DNA of 64,000 nucleotides, taken from contig NZ_KI632505.1 in assembly GCF_000504165.1 (NCBI RefSeq), positions 620,001-684,000 of the forward strand. Reading direction: 5' to 3'. Numbering within the stretch: the first letter of the stretch is position 1; each line of letters opens with the position of its first letter. The notes under the pieces are model-generated. The model had not been told where the DNA came from, did no database searches, and saw only the letters and a list, made by a program, of their open reading frames with translations. Below, one piece after another: positions 43,038-50,908 of this stretch. The stretch is from Bacillus sp. FJAT-14578. Its GTDB lineage: Bacteria > Bacillota > Bacilli > Bacillales > Bacillaceae_H. The position numbers were made by a program, and so were the translations under genes.

Positions 43038-43203
43038 AAATCTCCATCCTTTCATGGTTGATGAACTTTCCTCTATTTCAAGGTGGCATCTTTAATATCG
43101 TTAGAACATTCTGCTCACACTGTAAAATCGTTCATGATATCGCCCACCTTTCTGTTCGTGTTGCGATACAGACGTTAGTATAATGGCTCTCATTCACTTT
43201 TGT

Positions 43204-43309
43204 AAGTACGCACTTTATTTTCAACTAGTTATAAAAAAATCACATAGTATTAAAAAGTATACTAATTAGGTATACTTCTTCACACTATGTGATTCAAAAG
43301 TGCGTACTT
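43204..43309. promoter_or_regulatory. Mirror-image HxlR-type element between zwf and nitrilase operons
   Basis: The left half (43204-43265), read leftward, gives AGTATACTTTTTAATACTAT, then GTGATT, and AAAGTGCGTACTT, with TATACTAAC as -10 at 43177-43182. The right half (43270-43309) gives GTATACTTCTTCACACTATG, then TGATT, and AAAGTGCGTACTT in the other direction. So both divergent operons carry a full copy of the same two-block element. Confidence 0.8.
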
Positions 43310-43404
43310 GTGAAAACCGGTTGTATTTTTAATAATGACTATAGACTCATCCGCAAAGGATATGAGGCGAAATTTTTAGCTTAATCACGAAAAAGGAGGC
43401 ACCT

Positions 43405-44259
43405 ATGAAACTAAGAGTATCAGCGGTTCAATATCATCTTCATACGATACGGTCCTTCGATGAATTTGCCAGCCAAGTCGAACATTATATAAAAACAGCC
43501 CAGGAATTTGATGCGGATTTTGTCCTATTCCCGGAATTTTTTACGACACAGCTTTTGTCCATTGGCAATGAACAAGGACAACCATTAACGATACAAGATC
43601 TGCCTGATTTTACAGAACAGTACCGGTCTTTATTTATAAAGTTGGCGAAACAAACAAATATGCATATTATTGGAGGAACACATGTCATCCGGAAAGAAGA
43701 TAAATTATATAACGTTGCTCATTTATTCTATCCGGATGGACGAGTGGCCGAACAGGCAAAGCTTCATATGACTCCGACGGAAGTGGAAGAATGGAACATG
43801 AGCCCCGGGGAAAGTCTAGAAGTGTTCGAGACGGATAAAGGAACGATTGCCATGTTGACATGCTATGACATCGAGTTTCCTGAAATCGTTCGAATGGCGA
43901 AGGCTAAAGGAGCCGATGTCATTTTCTGCCCTTCTTGTACCGATGATCGCCATGGGTTTCATCGCGTTCGTTACACGAGTCATGCGAGAGCCGTAGAAAA
44001 TCAAGTATATGTCGTGGGCACAGGAACGGTTGGTTCCCTTCCTACCGTTGATTTTATGCGGGCGAACTTCGGCCAGGCTGCCGTCATTACGCCAAATGAT
44101 ATTCCCTTCCCTCCAAAAGGCATTTTAGTTGAAGGGGAAATCAATCATGATATGATTGTAACAGCAGACCTGGATTTAGGGTTGTTATACAAAGTCCGCG
44201 AAAGTGGTTCCGTCACGACATGGCGCGACCGGCGCACAGATCTTTACCCGGATTGGTAA
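43405..44259 (+). CDS. Carbon-nitrogen hydrolase (nitrilase superfamily)
   Basis: A 284-residue amidohydrolase with an intact catalytic triad: Glu44 (LFPEFFTTQ), Lys119 (AKLHMTP) and Cys153 (LTCYDIEFPE). The substrate is not known. In B. subtilis, YhcX combines a GNAT and a nitrilase domain in one protein; here the two are separate genes side by side. AAAGGAGG precedes the ATG. The promoter carries the HxlR-type element, so formaldehyde may induce it. The product could hydrolyse N-formyl or N-hydroxymethyl amides; that is inference. Confidence 0.87.
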   Translation: MKLRVSAVQYHLHTIRSFDEFASQVEHYIKTAQEFDADFVLFPEFFTTQLLSIGNEQGQPLTIQDLPDFTEQYRSLFIKLAKQTNMHIIGGTHVIRKEDKLYNVAHLFYPDGRVAEQAKLHMTPTEVEEWNMSPGESLEVFETDKGTIAMLTCYDIEFPEIVRMAKAKGADVIFCPSCTDDRHGFHRVRYTSHARAVENQVYVVGTGTVGSLPTVDFMRANFGQAAVITPNDIPFPPKGILVEGEINHDMIVTADLDLGLLYKVRESGSVTTWRDRRTDLYPDW

Positions 44260-44283
44260 GAACAACATTCAGGAGGTGGAGGA

Positions 44284-44970
44284 ATGTATCGAAAAGAATT
44301 TTACGTGTTTGACGGGGACCGCCCTGTTCCGGCGGTCATCCGAAATTATGACGAAAATGATTTTTCAGGGTTAATCCGCATTCAACAGGAATGTTTTCCA
44401 CCGCCGTTTCCGTCTGACTTATGGTGGAACGAAGAACAGCTGCGTAACCATGTCACTTTGTTCCCACAGGGCGCGTTATGCATCGAGGTGGACGGGGAAC
44501 TCGCCGGTTCGATGACCGGACTGCTTGTTGATTTCGACCCTCAACACCCTGAGCATACGTGGGAAGAAATCACGGATAATGGGTATATCAGAAACCATAA
44601 TCCCAATGGAGATACCCTGTATGTCGTCGACATTAGCGTACGTCCCTCTTACAGAAAATTAGGATTAGGAAAATGGCTCATGTCCTCCATGTATGACGTC
44701 GTCGTCCATCTAGGATTGACGCGGCTGCTTGGTGGAGGCAGAATGCCCGGCTACCACCGAAAAGCCGGTGATATGACAGCAGAAGAATACCTGGAAGCGG
44801 TCATAAAAGGAGACTTGAAAGATCCGGTCATCAGCTTTTTGCTGCGCTGCGGCCGTACTCCGGTCAAAGTCGTACCCAACTACTTAGAAGATGAAGAATC
44901 ATGCCATTACGGTACACTCATGGAGTGGAAAAACCCATTTAGTACAAAAATAGCTAAAAAAGGAGACTGA
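44284..44970 (+). CDS. GNAT-family acetyltransferase (YhcX N-domain-like)
   Basis: A 228-residue GNAT protein with the acetyl-CoA motif VRPSYRKLGLGKWLM and the family phrase LLGGGRMPGYH. It resembles the N-terminal half of YhcX. GGAGGTGGAGG lies just before the ATG. It follows the nitrilase by 24 bp and precedes the next GNAT by 4 bp, in one operon. Confidence 0.85.
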   Translation: MYRKEFYVFDGDRPVPAVIRNYDENDFSGLIRIQQECFPPPFPSDLWWNEEQLRNHVTLFPQGALCIEVDGELAGSMTGLLVDFDPQHPEHTWEEITDNGYIRNHNPNGDTLYVVDISVRPSYRKLGLGKWLMSSMYDVVVHLGLTRLLGGGRMPGYHRKAGDMTAEEYLEAVIKGDLKDPVISFLLRCGRTPVKVVPNYLEDEESCHYGTLMEWKNPFSTKIAKKGD

Positions 44971-44974
44971 AAAA

Positions 44975-45646
44975 ATGGAATATCGCCGCATCACTAATAT
45001 ACAAGACCCTTTATTTCAAAAGATGCATCAATTAATGCAAGACGTATTCCCGCCGGAAGAGGTGCTGGAATTCGAGCTTTGGGCAGAGCCACTCGAAGAT
45101 CCGGGCATTCATGTGTATGTGGCCGTCCATAACGGAGATGTGGTAGGTGCGACAGAGTATCGTTATTATGAGGATTTTAATGTCGCCATGACCGACTTTA
45201 CGATCATTGGCCAAGCGGGTCTCGGCATCGGGCCGTTTTTAGCCGAAAAAAGAGCGGAGGATTTGAAGGCAATGGCCTCTGCCAACGGAAAAGAGCTATA
45301 CGGAATGTTTGCAGAAATTTATGATCCATACCGAGTTGAGTATCATGAATTTGGCGGAGTGAAGCCGATGAATCCGTATGTACGCCGTGAAGTATTGGCT
45401 CACCTTGGCTATAAACGTTTGGATTTCCCGTATGTTCATCCATCATGGAACAATGACGCGGAGGCTGTAACGGGACTCGACCTTTGTTTCCTTCCAATGG
45501 CAGAAGGCATCACTGAACTGAACACAGAATTGATTGTTGCCTTTTTGAGACGTTATTATTCTGTTTTACCAAACAAACCGGCATCTTGGCAGACCATGAT
45601 TGAAGAATTGGAAACAAAAGATAAAGTGGCATTATTGCCGATTTAA
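44975..45646 (+). CDS. GNAT-like acetyltransferase, third gene of nitrilase operon
   Basis: A 223-residue GNAT-like protein and the closest relative of the protein at 39055-39726. The acetyl-CoA region is probably IIGQAGLGIGPFLAEKR. Its substrate is unknown. AAAGGAGA lies before the ATG. That a paralogue sits alone on the other side of the same formaldehyde island supports a shared role. Confidence 0.78.
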   Translation: MEYRRITNIQDPLFQKMHQLMQDVFPPEEVLEFELWAEPLEDPGIHVYVAVHNGDVVGATEYRYYEDFNVAMTDFTIIGQAGLGIGPFLAEKRAEDLKAMASANGKELYGMFAEIYDPYRVEYHEFGGVKPMNPYVRREVLAHLGYKRLDFPYVHPSWNNDAEAVTGLDLCFLPMAEGITELNTELIVAFLRRYYSVLPNKPASWQTMIEELETKDKVALLPI

Positions 45647-45659
45647 GATTGATACAAGC

Positions 45660-45692
45660 AAAAAAGCGTGAGGGCTGCCCTTACGCTTTTTT
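45660..45692 (+). terminator. Terminator of nitrilase-GNAT operon
   Basis: The stem AAAAGCGTGAGGGC / GCCCTTACGCTTTT has a 2-nt loop and is followed by TTTTTTT. Confidence 0.88.
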
Positions 45693-45812
45693 TACTTTCT
45701 GTGCTGCCAATTTCACATCTCTTTTTCTCTTCTGTGTGAATAACAACGAGAAAGCAATGCAATATAAGAAAGTAGTTTAATCCTATGTAAAATGAAAGGC
45801 AGGCTCTAACAT

Positions 45813-46448
45813 ATGGCAACCGTTCTTTATATTACAGCGCATCCGCATGATGAAACGCAATCGTACAGCATGGCCGTGGGAAAGGCTTTTATCGAAGCCT
45901 ATCGCGAAGCCCATCCGAACGACGAAGTCATTCACCTCGATTTATACAAGGTCGATGTTCCTCATATTGACGTTGATGTGTTCAGCGGCTGGGGGAAACT
46001 CCGATCAGGTACGGCATTCGATCAACTATCCAGCGAGGAACAAGCAAAGGTCGGCCGCCTTTCCGAGTTGACCGATCAATTTGTGGCAGCTGATAAATAT
46101 GTATTTGTGACACCGATGTGGAATTTCTCATTCCCTCCTGTCATGAAAGCATACATTGATTCCATCTGTACAGCTGGTAAAACGTTCAAATATACGGAAC
46201 AAGGGCCGGTCGGTCTGTTGACGGACAAAAAAGCGCTTCACATTCAAGCACGCGGCGGCATCTATTCGGAAGGTCCGGCCGCCGGCATGGAAATGGGTCA
46301 CCGCTATTTAGGCATTATCATGCAATTTTTCGGCATTCCTTCGTTTGAAGGGCTGTTCGTCGAAGGACATAACCAGTTCCCGGACAAAGCTCAAGAAATC
46401 AAAGAAAAAGCCATTGTCCAGGCACAAGAGCTGGCAAAATCATTTTAA
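45813..46448 (+). CDS. azoR: FMN-dependent NADH-azoreductase, second copy
   Basis: A 211-residue flavodoxin-fold reductase with TPMWNFSFPPVMKAYIDSI and IQARGGIYSEGPA as key motifs. It is a paralogue of the gene at 30503-31129, but without the MarR gene and twin operators. AAAGGCAGG precedes the ATG at some distance. Confidence 0.92.
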   Translation: MATVLYITAHPHDETQSYSMAVGKAFIEAYREAHPNDEVIHLDLYKVDVPHIDVDVFSGWGKLRSGTAFDQLSSEEQAKVGRLSELTDQFVAADKYVFVTPMWNFSFPPVMKAYIDSICTAGKTFKYTEQGPVGLLTDKKALHIQARGGIYSEGPAAGMEMGHRYLGIIMQFFGIPSFEGLFVEGHNQFPDKAQEIKEKAIVQAQELAKSF

Positions 46449-46507
46449 ACTCTCATCTTTAGTAACGGCAGCAAGATCTTCGCCTCTCACTAATAAGAGC
46501 GAGGGTC

Positions 46508-47278
46508 TTATTGCTTTTTAACGGCAAAAGCAAAGCGGGATTGTTTCCATTCTTTTGAGTCCGGCAAAAGAAATTTTTCCGTAAACATCACATCGCAATC
46601 GTGATTGATGGTCAAGACGGTTGATGATCTTGTCCCGTATGTGCCGCTCTCAATAAATAAAGGGGATAACAACTTCTCCCACTCCTTTCCGACCCCCGTT
46701 TCCGGCAGGTCTTCCTCGGGAGCTTCTTCTGAATCAGACATAATCGACAATAAATAGGTTTCATCTATCGTTTTATGAGAAAGGGCTTGTTCCAGTCGTT
46801 CTGCACCTTTCCTTACTTTTGGCCATGGCGTGTCGAGCACAGCGTTGCTGAGCCCGTGAATACCCGGGGGCACTTTTTTGATTTCATCAAGAATCGGGCT
46901 GTAATAATAGAGAGATTTCGTATCCCCTACCAATAAATTAAAGCCATTATACGATTCCCGTTCCTGCTGCACTGCTTGGAGATAGGCCTCCGGTTCCTCC
47001 GTCCCTGTTAAATAATCACTGACGAGAAACCCGCGGGATTTCATATCCGCGCGATTTTGCCCGGGAGCCCGGTAATTGGTGATAGCCGCAAAACGTCCGG
47101 TGCGGGTCATCCCCATCCATGTCCCGCCTTTTTCTAAATCTCGCCCTGCCAGCACATGGGGTGCACCTTCCCAAAATGCTGCAGGAGCCGTGGGACGATC
47201 ATAAAATTCATCGCGGTTAGCGGCCATAATGAGCGAGTAATCCGGGTGCACTTGGTAAGCAAATAAAATGAGACACAT
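46508..47278 (-). CDS. NRDE-family protein (TANGO2-like)
   Basis: A 256-residue protein that starts MCLILFAYQVHPDYSLIMAA and continues NRDEFYDRPT, the family signature; Cys2 may become the N-terminal nucleophile. WEGAPHVLAGRDLEKGGTW is also characteristic. Roles proposed for the family include haem or acyl-CoA handling, but the bacterial function is unclear. AAAAGGGG precedes the ATG. Confidence 0.9.
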   Translation of the reverse strand: MCLILFAYQVHPDYSLIMAANRDEFYDRPTAPAAFWEGAPHVLAGRDLEKGGTWMGMTRTGRFAAITNYRAPGQNRADMKSRGFLVSDYLTGTEEPEAYLQAVQQERESYNGFNLLVGDTKSLYYYSPILDEIKKVPPGIHGLSNAVLDTPWPKVRKGAERLEQALSHKTIDETYLLSIMSDSEEAPEEDLPETGVGKEWEKLLSPLFIESGTYGTRSSTVLTINHDCDVMFTEKFLLPDSKEWKQSRFAFAVKKQ

Positions 47279-47427
47279 GGTTGTGATTCCCCTTTTCGAT
47301 AAATGTAGTAAACGATTCAGCGCTATTGTTTATCACTATATAATCAGCATACACCCATTTCGTCCCCTAAATACATCGGTTATCTTCCTGAAGTTCATTG
47401 GTTTTATGATGTCTTTTCCATCAGGCT

Positions 47428-47485
47428 GCATAAAAAATGAGCCACACTCCTTCAGCAGAATACTTAGAGGTTATGGCTCATCTTT
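47428..47485 (-). terminator. Terminator after ilvE
   Basis: ATGAGCCA pairs with TGGCTCAT across a long loop, and read leftward TTTTTTATG follows. It lies about 40 bp after the ilvE stop codon. Confidence 0.65.
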
Positions 47486-47521
47486 TCTAGTGGACTGTAC
47501 CAAAATTGATGGTAACGTTCA

Positions 47522-48595
47522 TTATTTCACTTCAACGCTCCAGCCGAATGGATCTGACACCAATCCGTTTTGAATACCTGTTAATGTGTCATACAGCTTT
47601 TTAGCCAATGGTCCCGTTTCGCCATTGTTGATGACAATCTTTTCATCCCGCCAGAAAAATTCTCCGATTGGTGAGATAACAGCGGCTGTTCCCGTTCCAA
47701 ACGCTTCTTCCAATAATCCATCAGAATAAGCCTGATTAATTTCTTCCATTGTAATTCTGCGTTCCACAACCGGAATATCCCAATGCTTTAATAATTGGAT
47801 GATAGAATTACGCGTCACGCCTTCTAAAATGCTGCCGTTTAACGATGGTGTGTGAACTTCGCCGTTGATTTTAAAGAAGATGTTCATGCTGCCCACTTCT
47901 TCGATGTATTTCTTTTCGACTCCATCCAACCATAATACTTGAGAATAACCTTTAACGCCGGCCACTTCTTGCGCTTTCAAGCTGGCCGCGTAATTTCCGC
48001 CCGTTTTGGCTGTTCCCGTTCCGCCTGATACTGCACGAACGAACTCGTTTTCAACAGCAATTTTAACAGGGCTGATGCCTTCTTTATAGTAAGAGCCGAC
48101 CGGTGATAAGATAATGATAAACTGATAGTTTTTCGCAGGAGCTACGCCTAAAAACGGTTCAGTTGCGATGATGAACGGACGAATATAAAGGGAAGTTCCT
48201 TCTGCCGTTGGGATCCACTCTTTGTCAACCGTGATCAGTTGTTTTAACGCTTCCACCGCGAACTCCTCATCGATTTGCGGGATGCATAATCGTTCATTCG
48301 AACGATTCAATCGCTCCATATTCTTGTTCGGTCTAAATAATAGAACTTTCTCCTCTTTTGTCAAATAGGCCTTTAATCCTTCAAACACCGTCTGGCCATA
48401 GTGGAAGACCATGCAAGCTGGGTCTAATGTAATTGGTTGATATGGAACGATTCGAGGGTCGTGCCACCCTTGTCCTTCCGTATAATCCATGATGAACATA
48501 TGATCCGTGAAAATCCGTCCAAATCCAAGTTGATCGGATTGAGGCTTTTGTTTTTTCTCTGTGTTTAGCGTAACATTGATAGTCTGCTCTTTCAT
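47522..48595 (-). CDS. ilvE: Branched-chain amino acid aminotransferase
   Basis: A 357-residue PLP-dependent transaminase of the long BCAT class. Motifs are LDPACMVFHYGQTVFEGLKAY, KTGGNYAASLKAQ, EEVGSMNIFFK and LEGVTRNSII. It makes or degrades Leu, Ile and Val. AAGGAG precedes the ATG. Its upstream region is cut by the TnpB element, which lies about 135 bp from the start. Confidence 0.95.
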   Translation of the reverse strand: MKEQTINVTLNTEKKQKPQSDQLGFGRIFTDHMFIMDYTEGQGWHDPRIVPYQPITLDPACMVFHYGQTVFEGLKAYLTKEEKVLLFRPNKNMERLNRSNERLCIPQIDEEFAVEALKQLITVDKEWIPTAEGTSLYIRPFIIATEPFLGVAPAKNYQFIIILSPVGSYYKEGISPVKIAVENEFVRAVSGGTGTAKTGGNYAASLKAQEVAGVKGYSQVLWLDGVEKKYIEEVGSMNIFFKINGEVHTPSLNGSILEGVTRNSIIQLLKHWDIPVVERRITMEEINQAYSDGLLEEAFGTGTAAVISPIGEFFWRDEKIVINNGETGPLAKKLYDTLTGIQNGLVSDPFGWSVEVK

Positions 48596-48730
48596 GTTTG
48601 ATATCTCCTTGTCGATTATGGTTTGAGCGATTTAATATAAATCTCTAACTCTATTTTATAACTAGATAGAATAATGTAACAACTATTATTGACTAAAAAT
48701 TCGAAAATTTATTTTTAGGAAATAATAACA

Positions 48731-50130
48731 GTTGAACTACTCACCGCTTAACACCCTTACAGGCTGTTTGAAGCGGGAGATTCCTAAGAACACCAGTGTA
48801 TCCACCAGTTATGGATTAGGCGATCACCGCAGTCCCTGCGGTTAGAAGTCTTACGGCTTCGTTTTTTAGGTTGATTCCTGCGTTAATATCCCGATGATGA
48901 TGGGTATGACACTTAGGACATTCCCATTCACGTAATCTGAGATGTTTAACGTCTTTGTTTTGGTAGCCACAACAGGAACAAAGCTGACTGGAAGGAAAGT
49001 TTTTCGCTACCGTTATCACTTGTTTTCCATACCATTTTGCTTTGTATTCCATCATCGTTTTGAATTGTGACCAAGATATCTCGCTAATGGCTTTAGCAAG
49101 ATGGTGATTTTTTAACATATTCGATACGGACAAATCCTCCATCCCAATTATGTCGTGGTTTTTGACGATATTAGTGGAGACTTTATCTAAGTAATCCTTT
49201 CTCTTATTCGCAATCTTTTCATGAATACAGGCGACTTTCCTTTTGGCTTTGGACCAATTCGCACCGCCTACGGTTCGTCTGCTCATCACTCTTTGTGCTT
49301 TCGCTAACTTTTCTTCTAACGTGCGGAAAAACGTTGGATTCGAGTAGATCGTTCCATCCGAGAGAATGGCAAAATCCTTTAAGCCCATATCCAGCCCAAT
49401 AGCTGAATTCGTTTTTGGTAATTCCGTTACCTCGGATTCGGCGGCCAAGGAAACAAAGTATTTACCGGAAGGATTTCGCCTGATGGTCGCACTCAAAATT
49501 CGTCCCTCGACTTCACGACTTTTCGCAAAACGGACAAGACCGAGTTTGGGCAATTTAATATAGTTGCCTATGACCGCTATATTTCCATTGGTATGTTTGG
49601 TCGTATAAGATTGAATCGGATTCTTTTTGGACTTAAAACGTGGTGGCTTATTTTGCTTTTTGTAATAGCGATCATAGGAGTCAGCTAACTGTTCGACTGA
49701 TTTTTGGAGGGCAATACTATCAACTTCCTTTAAAAAAGAGTAGTGTTTTTTTAGTTCGGGAAGTGCTTTCACCGTTTCGTATTTATTGAAACATGCCCCT
49801 TTCCAGTTATTGATTGAAAGCTGTCCGTTTTGAACCATTTCTTGGACGATAGACCAATAAGCATCTTTTTCTTGTTGTTTACCGAGGAAAAAGTTGAAGA
49901 CGAATCTTGAACAGCCAATGGTTTTATTCATCAGCTCTATTTGTTTTTTGTTGGGGTAGACACGAAACTTGTAGGCTTTGTTCACTAACATGTAGTTCAC
50001 CTCACAATCAGGAACATTAGTTCTTATTATACTATCATGAGGAAAATTTTGTCTACCACCAACCGACATTCCTCTCCCATCTATTCATTGGGTTACGCCT
50101 CTCACTTTCCTTGAGGTGAGAGTTTTCTGT
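48731..50130 (-). mobile_element. IS200/IS605-type element with TnpB only
   Basis: The right end, read leftward, has TCTCCCGCTTCAAAC, a loop and GCGGTGAGTAGTTCAAC, the usual stem and cut phrase of these elements. The left end has a CTCTCAC / GTGAGAG hairpin (50099-50122). There is no tnpA, so it would need a transposase in trans. Borders are approximate. Confidence 0.6.
48816..49991 (-). CDS. tnpB: TnpB, RNA-guided endonuclease of IS200/IS605 family
   Basis: A 391-residue TnpB, apparently intact. The N-terminal domain starts NKAYKFRVYPNKKQIELMNK. RuvC residues are seen in AIGLDMGLKDFA (Asp), IGMEDLSVSN (Glu) and HHHRDINAGINL (Asp). The zinc ribbon reads CSCCGY ... CPKCHTH. GAGGTG precedes the ATG at 49991. 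The guide (omega) RNA should arise from the 3' end of the gene and the right end, about 48731-48950. Confidence 0.93.
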   Translation of the reverse strand: MLVNKAYKFRVYPNKKQIELMNKTIGCSRFVFNFFLGKQQEKDAYWSIVQEMVQNGQLSINNWKGACFNKYETVKALPELKKHYSFLKEVDSIALQKSVEQLADSYDRYYKKQNKPPRFKSKKNPIQSYTTKHTNGNIAVIGNYIKLPKLGLVRFAKSREVEGRILSATIRRNPSGKYFVSLAAESEVTELPKTNSAIGLDMGLKDFAILSDGTIYSNPTFFRTLEEKLAKAQRVMSRRTVGGANWSKAKRKVACIHEKIANKRKDYLDKVSTNIVKNHDIIGMEDLSVSNMLKNHHLAKAISEISWSQFKTMMEYKAKWYGKQVITVAKNFPSSQLCSCCGYQNKDVKHLRLREWECPKCHTHHHRDINAGINLKNEAVRLLTAGTAVIA

Positions 50131-50283
50131 CGGCAAACGATAAAATGGGAATTTTTTCAGTAATCTCTTCGCTGTTTACATAAGGTAAATTTTACCGAGT
50201 TGATATTCAATCCCTTTACTGACTAATCATGCTAAAAATGGAAAAGCTAACATAGATGACCTTATTTGGAAAGGACGCTTATT

Positions 50284-50784
50284 ATGCACGTTTTGCTCGC
50301 TGCTGCTTTATTCGCTGCGGTTTTATTAAAAGCCGATTGGCGCAATTGGCAAGAATACCATACAACGATGCTTTATATTGGCCTTTGCAATTTACTCTAT
50401 AATTTATTATGTCAAGATTATCTATTGTGGAAGTATAAAGCCGATTTTTTGTTGAACCATCGATTAACCGACATCCTTTATACGGCTATCATTCTGCCTT
50501 TCATCGTATTATTGTACTTGTCAAATTATCCGAAAAACGATAAAAAAAAGGCAGGATTTTATATAATGAAATGGGTGATCGCTTCCATTCTTATAGAGAG
50601 CATTTACCTTATTTCCCATAATCTGGAACTGAAGCACGGCTATAAGTTTTGGATGGAATTCTTTTTTTATCCATGTATGTATATCATGTTAAAAATACAT
50701 CACAGCAGACCTTTGCCTGCTTATGCCCTCTCTGTTGCAATCATCTTGTTCATGCTGCGTTATTTTGATGTTCCATTGAAATGA
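50284..50784 (+). CDS. CBO0543-family membrane protein
   Basis: A 166-residue protein with about five membrane helices. Typical features of this family are an early W-x-x-Y region and LLNHRLTDILYTAIILPFIVLLYL. The function is not known. The ATG at 50284 follows GGAAAGGAC by 7 nt. It lies beside the TnpB element. Confidence 0.75.
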   Translation: MHVLLAAALFAAVLLKADWRNWQEYHTTMLYIGLCNLLYNLLCQDYLLWKYKADFLLNHRLTDILYTAIILPFIVLLYLSNYPKNDKKKAGFYIMKWVIASILIESIYLISHNLELKHGYKFWMEFFFYPCMYIMLKIHHSRPLPAYALSVAIILFMLRYFDVPLK

Positions 50785-50833
50785 GACAAAAAGCGGAACG
50801 ATTGTTATGTCGGCAGAAATCCATTGGCTAAAC

Positions 50834-50866
50834 AAAAACCACGGACAGTCGTGGTTTTCGTTTTAG
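50834..50866 (+). terminator. Terminator after CBO0543-family gene
   Basis: The stem AAAACCACG / CGTGGTTTT has a 6-nt loop, with a T-rich tail. Confidence 0.75.
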
Positions 50867-50908
50867 TTTACATGAATGGATAACAGATTCCGCTCATGGA
50901 AGTTTCTT

